Assembly: GCF_000003815.2 (NCBI RefSeq)
Contig: NC_049986.1
Span: 8,653,487-8,717,486, forward strand
DNA from: Branchiostoma floridae
Taxonomy: Eukaryota; Chordata; Leptocardii; Amphioxiformes; Branchiostomatidae
Length of the DNA stretch: 64,000 nt
Direction: 5' to 3'
The position numbers and the translations under genes are program-made. This document shows positions 33,939 through 43,482 of the stretch, in pieces (position 1 is the stretch's first letter; every line of letters begins with the position of its first letter). A model generated the notes under the pieces. The model saw only the letters and a list, made by a program, of their open reading frames with translations, was not told where the DNA came from and did no database searches.

Positions 33939-34179
33939 NNNNNNNNNNNNNNNNNNNNNNNNNNNNNNNNNNNNNNNNNNNNNNNNNNNNNNNNNNNNNN
34001 NNNNNNNNNNNNNNNNNNNNNNNNNNNNNNNNNNNNNNNNNNNNNNNNNNNNNNNNNNNNNNNNNNNNNNNNNNNNNNNNNNNNNNNNNNNNNNNNNNNN
34101 NNNNNNNNNNNNNNNNNNNNNNNNNNNNNNNNNNNNNNNNNNNNNNNNNNNNNNNNNNNNNNNNNNNNNNNNNNNNNNN
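33939..34179. other. Assembly gap (241 N) inside or beside a vWA2 exon
   Basis: Coding-like sequence touches both sides. The vWA fold needs only a few residues here, so the true missing sequence may be much shorter than 241 bases or may contain an insertion. Confidence 0.95.
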
Positions 34180-34242
34180 GAAGCGTCCTACACCGGTGGG
34201 CTCAGCGGAATTACCGGGGCGATAAGCTTCATGGTTCATACG
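34180..34242 (+). CDS. vWA domain 2, middle exon (5' end in gap)
   Basis: Twenty-one codons from the gap edge to a GTAGGG donor at 34243 give EASYTGGLSGITGAISFMVH and a final Thr. The Thr of GITGAI is the MIDAS threonine and AISFMV is the following helix, as in A domains (Y.GG.T.TG.AI.FM). It ends in phase 0, matching exon 34814-34891. The 5' side of the exon is lost in the gap. Confidence 0.8.
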
Positions 34243-34534
34243 GTAGGGAAACAGCTCTACACCGAAAATGAGTTACCTCAAATCTCGCACGTTCCCGACA
34301 GATTGCACTCTCGCGAGAGCAGATCTCAAAATGGCGCCTGATGATATCACTTACACTGATGTAGTTTTAAACAGTACAAGATATGAAACGTAATTGATAT
34401 TTTACCATGTTCTATTTATGTTGGGTAAATGACCAGATCATATGATGGAACGCTGTTAGAATTCAAGTTCTTCAACCATATAAAACTAAGCAACGGTGGA
34501 TGAGTTGGTTGGTAACTGAATATCTCTGGATTTC

Positions 34535-34765
34535 TCCCTCTCCTCTCCTCTCCTCTCCTCTCCTCTCCTCTCCTCTCCTCTCCTCTCCTCTCCTCTCCTC
34601 TCCTCTCCTCTCCTCTCCTCTCCTCTCCTCTCCTCTCCTCTCCTCTCCTCTCCTCTCCTCTCCTCTCCTCTCCTCTCCTCTCCTCTCCTCTCCTCTCCTC
34701 TCCTCTCCTCTCCTCTCCTCTCCTCTCCTCTCCTCTCCTCTCCTCTCCTCTCCTCTCCTCTCCTC
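34535..34765. repeat. (CTCCT)n microsatellite
   Basis: About 46 uninterrupted copies of a pentanucleotide, pyrimidine-only on the gene's sense strand, followed at 34776-34811 by TTTG repeats that run into the splice acceptor. Period five leaves every frame open, so the long frames on both strands are meaningless. Confidence 0.98.
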
Positions 34766-34813
34766 ATTATATTTTGTTTGTTTGTCTGTTTGTTTGTTTG
34801 TTTGTTTGTTTAG

Positions 34814-34891
34814 AGCGTTTTCCGTGACGATGTTCCTCGGGCAGCGGTCATCATAACTGACGGGAGCGCTCAAGGTGACGCGGACGGACTG
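34814..34891 (+). CDS. vWA domain 2, exon with third MIDAS residue
   Basis: The acceptor TTTGTTTAG ends at 34813 and the donor GTATGG starts at 34892. Twenty-six codons in phase 0-0 give SVFRDDVPRAAVIITDGSAQ and then GDADGL. AVIITDGSA carries the MIDAS Asp (ITDG), and FRDDVPRA is the usual loop before it. This corresponds to the VMIVLSDGRS strand of domain 1. The acceptor is built from a (TTTG)n repeat preceded by the (CTCCT)n tract, an unusual 3' splice region. Confidence 0.92.
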
Positions 34892-34949
34892 GTATGGAAC
34901 ATTCTATCCGAACTCATAACATTCTGGTTTATAACTGTGCACAAAATGT

Positions 34950-35310
34950 ATTTCCCATGCAGACTTGGGGGACATTTCTGCGCAGCTGCATGGGGGACAC
35001 ATGTTCATGAGGGACATTTCTACATGAGTGTACTTCTGCATCTTTTTTTTTGGGGGGGGGGGGTGGCTTTAACAGGATACATCTTTTCTGCATGAGTGAT
35101 GACATTTCTGCATGAGGGCAGTTTTCCATGGAAGATGTATGTTTCTGCATAGAAGTCACTTTTTCATGTGGGGTATTTTAGCATAGGTTGACACATCTGC
35201 ATGGATGGCACGTTTTCATGACAGGCATTTCTTCTTGGTGTGACAGTTTTTATTTGGGGACATTTCTGCATGGGTGGAATTTTTCGTTGAGGACACTTGT
35301 GCACGAAGGA
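34950..35310. repeat. Degenerate ~20-bp minisatellite in the intron
   Basis: Repeated variants of GGGACATTTCTGCATGAGTG with irregular spacing and a T/G run at 35043-35061. Open frames are not conserved. Confidence 0.75.
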
Positions 35311-35390
35311 ACTTTTGCATCAGTGAGCTAAAACTAGATCAAGATCATTTTCCTTTATTTACATAAAGCCATTTGTTACCATTTTTCTAG

Positions 35391-35586
35391 GTCATGGGTG
35401 ACTACGCAGACCAGGCTGACGAGGCAAGGGATGCCGGGATCACTGTGTACAGCGTGCCCAATGGGATTCCAGGATTTGAGGACATCGTTGCACTTGAGGC
35501 CATCAGCGGTGGTCCCGACAACGTGTTCAGCATGTACGACCCCTGCCAACTCGCTATCCGTATCCTGCTTGACTTGTACCCATGCG
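35391..35586 (+). CDS. vWA domain 2, last large exon
   Basis: Acceptor TTTTTCTAG ends at 35390; donor GTACGT starts at 35587. Sixty-five codons plus one base give the helix YADQADEARDAG, the strand ITVYSVPNG, a segment EDIVALEAISGGPDNVFSM and the closing helix LAIRILLDLYPC. The terminal Cys should pair with the Cys of CGIDVV in exon 4825-4946, as in domain 1. The IPGFEDIVALEAISG loop fits the A-domain pattern (ELE.IAS.P...V). Ends in phase 1. Confidence 0.94.
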
Positions 35587-36185
35587 GTACGTACTATTCA
35601 ACTAGTACATAGCAAAATTAGATGGTAAATACATTCCACCATTGTACTGCATCATACCACATATTATGTTGCTCACATTTAAAGGAGACCAACTTAAATG
35701 CTACCCCATACTCACACCTATTCTTGAGTGAATAAGAGTTTTGGTCAGTGCCTATTATGATATTATAACAAACAAACAAACAAACAGACAGACAGACAAA
35801 ACCAACGTAAATGCTATCCCATAATCACGCCTATTCGTAAAATGAACAGAAGTTTATTTTCTACGGGTTGATGGTTTTATGGAAAAAATTAACAACCAAA
35901 CAAACAAAACGAATATTTCCATTCCTTGGTTTGAGGTGGAAAGTGCAATTTTAGAAGTATTTTTGCTCATGGTAAATGCGACAAAGACATGAGACATTTT
36001 CTCATGATCAATGCATCTGAAACATGAAACTGTTTATGAATACTATGTTATGTGTATTGGCGATGCCTCCACCAACATATGGTTGTGCATCTGTCTGTAG
36101 CAGTGTAAAATACTGGTAAACTTTGTAAACTTAGGAATTCAAATCTTGCTGCTAATGCTGCTCAATTTATTTCCTCCGTTAACAG

Positions 36186-36196
36186 GTTTGGTGTAG
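36186..36196 (+). CDS. Terminal exon with stop codon
   Basis: After an acceptor CTCCGTTAACAG (ending 36185), the phase-1 continuation reads Gly-Leu-Val-stop (TAG 36194-36196), so the protein ends three residues after the last Cys of vWA2. Downstream GTAAGT at 36235 could mark a 3'-UTR intron. A different, longer terminal exon elsewhere cannot be excluded. Confidence 0.65.
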
Positions 36197-36563
36197 GACG
36201 ACAACTTGACGACAAAAAAAGTAAACGCATCCCTGTAAGTACAGAAATCTTCTTAATCGTTCATCATTTAGTCGACTGCTCTTAGTTTATATGGCTTCCT
36301 TTTGTCAGCCGTATTGTTCATGGTAAAATCCTACTTGATATCAGCCTACAGCGTCGGCTGTTGCTAAACAGACCTATACGAAGATGACAGTCGCTGCAAC
36401 ATAATGCACAATTTAAGCTGACTCAGGTCTGTTGCAAACTTCTTTTTCAAGGATCTGCTTTTCTTCTGCCATGCAAATTAGTCTTGCTTCTCCAGATTTT
36501 AGCTACATGGACTGTTCATTCGTTTGCACGAGGACAATTATTATGATCATGTTCACTGAGCCA

Positions 36564-36637
36564 AATAAAGAACATTATCTCCCGATCATTATTGATAACA
36601 GCATTTCAATCTGCATATGATCTTCTTAAGGAATAAA
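36564..36637 (+). terminator. Candidate polyadenylation signals of the vWA gene
   Basis: Two AATAAA hexamers, at 36564-36569 and 36632-36637, lie 370-440 bases after the stop codon. Either would give a plausible 3' UTR. Confidence 0.45.
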
Positions 36638-36639
36638 GT

Positions 36640-38390
36640 GTTGTACGAGTTAGATATATCCAACGCAGGTGCTTGGAATTTGCAATAATTGTGATGGAGT
36701 TTGAGCTGACCAAGTATTGTTGGCTAATATATGTGATATACATCTAATAAATACATCTGTACTCCCGCACAGGATCACAGGAATAGAGGAAACAACTCTC
36801 GGCACCGACGAACGCGACCATGATAATGCTCTTACTTTCTAGTCTTTAGTTCATAAATACAGAAACAATAGAACGAACATGAACAGCATGGCAACAATGT
36901 GATACAAACTATGATATAATGTCTTATATCATCATGAAAACATAAAGAATATAAAGAAAGTTATAGATTTTAAATAAACATATTTGAACACATAGATGAA
37001 TACATGACTAATTGCATAAATGAAAAAAAAAATAACTGACACTAGCGTTAACAGATGCAAAGTTTAACGTAGACCAAAATGAATGAATACTACAATGGAT
37101 AATACACAATACCTGTAGAAATAAACTAAAACATCAAGTAGTATCAATATGAACTTAAATACAGAAATGGATAAAAAAAACCAAATGGTCAGAATGCTTC
37201 AAATTTTGATTTAAGAAAACAAAGCAAAATAAAAGCACAGGTGCTACACAAGGTAAATGGAAAGTAAAGAGTATTTCAGCAATGTCATCTTAGATCCCAT
37301 CATATATTCCTGTAAAGTACATGTATTAGTTGAGTATCGACACAAGCATTGAATGCACTTAAAAGACCTCTTGCTTAGTCAGTTATTAAATAGATGTATT
37401 ATTTAGCAATGAGCATATATTTACACAAGGCATACTTATGAATTCCCAGCTAGAGTAAGAGTGTCTGATATAGTTATATTAAGAGCTTTAAGGTAAAAAT
37501 GTATTTCATGCTAGAATTATTAAGCAACCACAACTTTATTTCTTTAGGTGAAGCTGACAATGATAAGATATAAGGTGCATGCTCCTACTTCATCTTCTAA
37601 TCTACAGTATGACAGTAAAATCGATCTTTAAAGATACATGCAGAGGTAATGATTAAGAATGATTAAAAATTCAGCAGAAAATCAGCCAAGAGTCATATGT
37701 TTGCAAAACAATATTTCAAGATAAATACGATTTATTTAGCAACTAAAACAATATAACTACTTTAACTATTTGCAAACCAATAACTGTCTAAAAACGAATG
37801 AATTTTTCTTAGCCTTTGGAATCACATCAGAAAGTACTATTGATGTAGTCTACTATAATATTGGAAAGGTTAGGATAATCGTATGAATAGATATCAGTGT
37901 TAACGTTAATCTTACAAGAATCTTGAGAGGTAAGAAGAGAGATAAGCCTTTACTGAAAAATTGTAATTATTGTAGTATCCACGTTGAAGCAGGAAAGATC
38001 TTAATACATATATATATATATAAAGGACACACATACATTTTATGTAATACGTATATGAATGTAGTATGTAGTATAACGCACGCTTGGATTAGACAATAAA
38101 AGGTGGAGGAAAGATCATGCCTGCGTTTATTCTTTTTCTTAACGAGTATTTGATTTAGTTCTGGTAGGAAAGAGGAATCACGTGTGTGTTTATGTGTGAT
38201 CCCACGCCAAACTGCGCATTTCCAGGTCACATACTGAAGAAGAAAGCTTAAGGAAAAGTCTTGAACATAAATGTAAGAAGACACATCGTAAGAGCTTAAA
38301 CCGGAGGATCATGGAAAGGGCAAAGGAAATTTAAAGTATAATTTTGTGTGCATTTCTCATCGTACTGTGCCGTCGACTGTGCTCACTAAT
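36640..38390. other. AT-rich intergenic region
   Basis: No exon, repeat array or element protein seen. A GGATCACAGGAATAGAGG segment after an acceptor-like CACAG at 36779 could be a 3'-UTR exon, but nothing confirms it. Confidence 0.5.
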
Positions 38391-38570
38391 ACCCCCCTCA
38401 CATGTAGCGAAAATCGATCGGACGACGAGTCTGCGAGCTCTAAATTACGAGGAGGCATGCTGCTGCCGACGAAGAAATGGCAGAGTTCCCCCCTTCCCGT
38501 CAGGGTCATATCTCCTCGTAATTTAGAGCTCGCAGACTCGTCGTCGATTTTCGCTACATGTGACGGGGGT
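38391..38570. mobile_element. Fold-back element A (ACCCCC-TCACATGTAGCG ends)
   Basis: The 64-base left arm starting ACCCCCCTCACATGTAGCGA is mirrored at the right end with one four-base difference. Inner phrase GAGCTCTAAATTACGAGGAG in both arms. Central loop about 55 bases; non-coding. Confidence 0.88.
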
Positions 38571-38572
38571 AT

Positions 38573-38887
38573 AAGGGCGCAGTCACATAGGCCGTGCGAT
38601 CGTCGTACGATCGCTAACTTTGGGCATTTTTGGAAGACAAAGATGTACGTGTCCTGTAAAGTTCAACTGTCTTTGTAACAAAGTGTTGTTTTGGATTCAT
38701 GTGGGTGGATGGTTCTATTGCAGCCTGCTTGAAAACCTTATGGCATCGATATCGTGCGACGATCACAGAAATTCTTTATTGACACGACAAAAGTTACAGC
38801 GACTTTCGTAAGGTCTACATATGTAACACCTACTCACAGTTCAACTAAACAGACATATATCACATGACCTATGTGACCGCGCCCTAA
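38573..38887. mobile_element. Fold-back element B (AGGGCGCRGTCACATAGG ends)
   Basis: Left AGGGCGCAGTCACATAGGCC, right mirror AGGGCGCGGTCACATAGGTC. Inner GTGCGATCGTCG and its mirror. It directly abuts element A. Confidence 0.78.
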
Positions 38888-39087
38888 GTATTACAGGACG
38901 GGTAAACAATGGTGGTGTCGCATAGAGTAACTGTAGCTGTAGTGTGTTTGATTCAAAGCCCTGAGATCCTAGGTTAGAGTCCCCTGATATGCTTCGACGT
39001 TGTGTCATTGGATGAGGCACATTATATGGATTTATATGGAGGCACATTATATGGTGAAAATGAATACCGGTACCTTGCTTCTGTAAT

Positions 39088-39316
39088 ACCCCTGTCACAT
39101 TATCCACGGTCTTCGGGCGTATCGATGGAAGATTGGCCATATTCAAGATCGATAGAGGGTTGCGTGTTTTTTTTCACCTGAAAACCGTCCATGTCACATA
39201 TAAGCTATACTTTGTACCTTGTACAATGTTGTGCAATAAAGTTATTATTATAGCGAGGGTCGGGCGATTGCCGCAGAATCGTCGCCCGATCGATTTTCGC
39301 CAAATGTGACAGGGGT
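39088..39316. mobile_element. Fold-back element C, copy 1, carrying a LINE-type 3' tail
   Basis: Ends ACCCCTGTCACAT and its mirror. Over about 225 bases it matches 43050-43272, including an internal TGTGCAATAAAGTTATTATT identical in kind to the LINE tail at 48447-48510 (reverse strand). Confidence 0.82.
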
Positions 39317-40170
39317 CTAAGGAACGTCCATTGGATAAGACTGTAAAATGAAGGTTCCGCGCTAGAGGCGAGCCAAGTCTTGAGCACGTAAAAGAAGCTA
39401 CCACACTTAGAAAAGAGCAGGGGTCCTTCCCGGTGTGAGTGGATCAAATTAATCCGTCCGGACATGCAGCTTGTGCTGTGCACTTCAGACCTGATGTGTT
39501 ACACCATCAGGTGCACGTGGTTTACCGGTTATGCAATACAAAACAAACAAATGGTTTGGGCCACAGTGTGCACTCCCTTCACAAGATACAGGGTACTACC
39601 ATGGTTCTGTTGCCAAACCTAGAACCTCCAGGTTGAAAAAAAGGTATACCAGTATTCACCGTGTTTCAGACAAAGCTACCATCTAGATACGTTTCAATGA
39701 ACAAAGAAGATCAGACCAGCGTTTACCCTCTATAAGAAACGATATTTTAAGTGTAGATGTCATACGAGCGATCGCGATGATGTCACGGTGACGCAGTGGT
39801 AGGCAAAAAAACAGGTGCTTTCGTAACGATTGATTTACATATTAACCAGTAATTTGAGCCCCTAATTTGAATATCAATTTTTGATCCAATCTACTGACGT
39901 CTTGGCAGGCAACAACCGTCCAATACCCCGGATATAAACGACAACAGCGATCGCTCGCTTACTGCTATACAACTCACAATTCCCTCTACTTTTCTCAGAA
40001 AAGCCTATGTTGGCGTCGTTGTGAAGTCCAGAGATGTAAACATAGTAATTTGGTCAAAGTTTGCTACTTATTCTATGCATAATTTTCCTTGATTATTGAA
40101 CACATTCAGAAACTTGACTATTTTCTATTCATCCTTTGAGTTCGACATATATGCCCTCCAGACGTCCAAT
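39317..40170. other. Intergenic stretch without recognisable features
   Basis: No gene or clear element seen. Confidence 0.45.
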
Positions 40171-40660
40171 TGTATGTATCTAAGGCTAGAGCAAGTAAAT
40201 TTTATGGATGACATCCTATGCGTGTGCAAAAATAATGACAAGATGGGTAAAAAAACCCAAGACGGCTAAATTTTCAAAATAAACACCATAAACGTCCTAA
40301 CAGGATTTAAAGTGACAAAACGTGACATCACAACTAACAAGGCATTCATTTTTTTATCAAAGATTTTGTATCAAAGACACTGGTATCACTTGCCAAGCTG
40401 GCAACGACTTTCATATTGGTGGCACTTTGATAACTATCCAACAAGTTTCACTTCGGCAACTATAGTCATGGCTACCTCCCTAGTGTCACTTCTACAAGTA
40501 TGATTATTAGGCTACAACATAACATGTTTGCCTATTTTGGTCTATCTGGCCATCCCCAAAGAGGAATAGAAAATTTGCCTTTTTCTGAAATCAGGCGAAA
40601 ATTATTAGCGCGCTGATGTCATCCATAAAATTTACATGCTGTGGCCTAAGTAGAATTTTT
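40170..40660. repeat. Inverted repeat around AAATTTTATGGATGACATC
   Basis: AAATTTTATGGATGACATC near 40195 is mirrored by GATGTCATCCATAAAATTT near 40615. Outside these, TTTGGTCAAA phrases are also mirrored. Looks like a degraded fold-back element. Confidence 0.55.
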
Positions 40661-41173
40661 GACCAAAATATGCGAATGAAATGGCACACTAGTTTTGACA
40701 CTATCGTTGTGTTAGAACGTTCCTCTGGAGTCAAAGCAACCATTCCCTATCCACTAATGGAACCAATTGATGATTGCATATGATGTCAAAGGTCACTTGA
40801 TTTTTCCCGCCGCCATCTTGGGTGTCAAAGTTTGTCGTCTGCTGTTCTATTTGGCCGCCATGGGGACAAAATCTCGCCAAATTCGTATGTAAGTTGCGCA
40901 ATCTTCACCATATACATACGACACCAACTATGGAGAGTATTTGTGCCATAGGAACACATCTGGATTTTGTTACTACGCAGCACAATTTTTAATATGTAAA
41001 GGCCTGCGTGTGTTCATTGCATTGTAGGAATGTGTTAACACCGTATCGCATTGTGTACATAGGTCGCGTATACAAATAGTCGAAAGACAGCGGATTTATG
41101 TATCCAAACAACATTGCATTTATTTCTTGTCGTGAACTCGTATTACAACGAATAAGAGCAGAACCTTCCCAAA

Positions 41174-41314
41174 CTAATCTTTAGGGTTGAAACTTCCATA
41201 CTCAAGCCGATTTTTGACAACCAGAACTCCGACAAATAGTGCTCTCCAAATGCCGGATGCAGCTCTATACTGTGCAGACAAATACAGAATGATAAACAGA
41301 CATGCAACAGGCAT
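41174..41314 (-). CDS. Short hydrophobic frame in tandem unit 1 (uncertain)
   Basis: Forty-six codons, start codon at 41314-41312, beginning MPVACLFIILYLSAQYRA, then SGIWRALFVGVLVV and a basic end, stop at 41176-41174. It looks like one or two membrane-spanning stretches or a signal anchor. The corresponding frame in unit 3 (42758-42546) begins MPVAYLFTILYLSAWYRA. In unit 2 the frame is broken by a small deletion after AYLFTIL. In all three the start codon is preceded at about ten bases by a conserved AG after a T/C-rich tract, resembling a splice acceptor. No family recognised; it may be non-coding. Confidence 0.25.
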   Translation of the reverse strand: MPVACLFIILYLSAQYRAASGIWRALFVGVLVVKNRLEYGSFNPKD

Positions 41315-42545
41315 CGTCTCTCCACTCTACGTGCAGCAAACCTTGAACGAATATTCAGTCTCTCATCATAGCTTAAAATGTTCATTCCACCAATCTGAAA
41401 CACCGCTCACAGTTTTTTGTTTCATCACACAAAACAAACTACGAAGGTTTCCGTCAGTACAACATGTGGAAATTTCTGCAGTAAAACCATTGTATATACT
41501 TCTCCAGTACTTAGTTACCGGCACTACAGGTGACAGATTTTGTCACCCACTTTGCTATTAGGCCGGGAGACAAACTCTCATGCACATATCTCCACCATGT
41601 ATATATAACAACCACTGGAGAGTATTTCAGCACCCTGTTGATTTTCTCAATAAACAGCGCAATTGACTACGTGTAAAGGCTTTGTTGGGTGTGTATTTAT
41701 TGCAGGTAAATATTACCAGTATCTCATTGTATACACTGGTCGTGTATAAGGATAGTCAAAAGGCAGCGGACTTTTGTAAAATTTGTCAAAAGAAAATCTT
41801 TTGTTGTTGTTGTCGTATAGTAAACCTCTCGTACGACGAAGAGCAGATCCTTGAAGTTCTTAAAACTATATCTGAAGAGTTGTAAAGTTTAACTTTGATA
41901 CTAGCCGTGTTACGACAAACAGAAATCCGAAAAACAATGCTCCCGAAACGCCGGATATAGCTGTCTATCGTGCGGACAAATAACAGAATGGTAAACAGAT
42001 ACGCAACGGCCATCCTCCCGTCACTCTATCGGCAGTAAACCGTGGACGAAAATTCATTTTACTCATCATATAGCTTAACACGTTCATTCCACCGATCTGG
42101 AACAACGTTTTACCTCTTAAATATTGTTTCATATTACACAACAAACTCCCGACCGTCACAGATGAACTTACATTCAAACCTGCGACAGTACAACATGTGG
42201 AAATTTCCGCAGTAAAACCATTGTTTATACTTCTCCAATACTTAGTTACCGGCACTACAGGTGACAGATTTTGTCGTCTGCTCTGCTACTAGGCCGCCAC
42301 GGGAGACAAACTCTCGTCAAATGCGTTTGTAAAATGCAAACATATTCACCATGTTCATGTTTATATGGCACCCACTGGAGAGCATTTCAGCACCCTGTTG
42401 ATTTTCTCAATAAACAGCGAAATTGACTACGTGTAAACACAATTTTGTGTGTATTTATTGCAGGTAAATATTACCGCTATCTCATTGTATATACGGGTCG
42501 TGTATAAAGATAGCCAAAAGGCAGCGAACTTTTGTAGAAATTTCT

Positions 42546-42758
42546 TCAAAGAAAATGTTTTTTTTTGTCGTTGTCGCAAACCTCTCGTATGACGATTAAG
42601 AGCAGACCCTTCCCAAAACTATGTCTTAAGAGTTGAAACTTCCACACTAGCCGTGTTCTCACAATTAGACCTCCGAGAAACAGTGCTCCCCAAATGCCGG
42701 ATATAGCTCTATACCATGCGGACAAGTACAGTATGGTAAACAGATACGCAACAGGCAT
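42546..42758 (-). CDS. Short hydrophobic frame in tandem unit 3 (uncertain)
   Basis: Seventy codons, homologous over the first 37 to the frame in unit 1: MPVAYLFTILYLSAWYRA, SGIWGALFLGGLIVRTRL. After that the two diverge. Most differences between units 1 and 3 in the shared part are conservative (I/T, Q/W, V/L, K/R), which may hint at selection but is too short to prove it. Confidence 0.25.
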   Translation of the reverse strand: MPVAYLFTILYLSAWYRAISGIWGALFLGGLIVRTRLVWKFQLLRHSFGKGLLLIVIREVCDNDKKKHFL

Positions 42759-43049
42759 CCTCCCTTTACTCTATCGGCAGTAAAGCGTGGACGAAAATTC
42801 ATTTTACTCGTCACATATTTTAAGCACGTTTAAAACATGTTTATTCCACTTATCTGGAACGCCGTTTCATATCATAATGTATTGCTTAATTGTACACGGC
42901 AAACTTAACTATGAAGACCTCCAATAGTACAACAGGTGGAAATTTCTGCAGTAAAACTATTGTTTGTTTACCCTTCTCCAATACTGCGTAACAGGCGATA
43001 CACAAGCAGGCCTACAGTGTAATATACAACTGATTTGCACTCGTTTTAT

Positions 43050-43272
43050 ACCTGTCACATTATGTACGATCTTCGGGCGAATCGATGGAAGATTGGCCAT
43101 ATTCAAGATCGACAGAGAGTTGGGCGTATTTTTTACCTGGAAACCGTCCCTGTCACATATAAGCCATACTCTGTACCTTGCACAATTGTTGTGCAATAAA
43201 GTTATTATTACAAGCGAGGCTCGGGCGATTGCCGCGGAATCGTTGTCCGATCGATTTTCGCCAAATGTGGCA
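43050..43272. mobile_element. Fold-back element C, copy 2
   Basis: Matches 39088-39316 throughout (ATCGATGGAAGATTGGCCAT, CAAGATCGA.AGAG, GCAATAAAGTTATTATTA, CGATCGATTTTCGCCAAATG). The last bases of the right end are eroded (GTGGCAT). Confidence 0.82.
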
Positions 43273-43276
43273 TAAG

Positions 43277-43482
43277 GCCCCCTTCCCACTAGACGGCGAC
43301 CGCGCTGCGCTCTCTCTGCGACCTAAAGTGGATACATAATGTAAAATTGCGACTGAAAGGATGACAAAACGTACAAGTCGTAAAAAGATTCGTTTTATTT
43401 TCTATGCAATTCGTTGAGCTACCTGTCAAATTTAAGGTCGCAGTGAGAGCGCGGCAAGAGCGCCGTCCTAGTGGAAAGGGGG
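43277..43482. mobile_element. Fold-back element D (CCCCCTTCCCACTAG ends)
   Basis: Left CCCCCTTCCCACTAGACGGC, right mirror CCCCCTTTCCACTAGGACGG. The arms also share GCGCTCTC.CTGCGACCT. It lies four bases after element C copy 2. Confidence 0.85.

Larger units (their letters stand above)
40845..42990. repeat. Three diverged tandem units of ~0.7 kb
   Basis: Units begin near 40845, 41552 and 42281 with a CTATTAGGCCG-like phrase. Shared ordered blocks include ACTGGAGAG.ATTT, GATTTTCTCAATAAACAGCG, GGCAGCGGACTTTT, ATGCCGGAT.TAGCTCTAT, GAAATTTCTGCAGTAAAAC and CTTCTCCA.TACTTAGTTACC. Units 2 and 3 are most alike. On the minus strand each unit carries a short hydrophobic frame, listed separately. Confidence 0.85.

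Noticed and set aside
34472-34873. Frames of 93-133 codons of repeating Glu-Arg-Arg-Gly or Leu-Ser-Ser-Pro
   Set aside because: Direct translation of a (CTCCT)n microsatellite, open in all frames.
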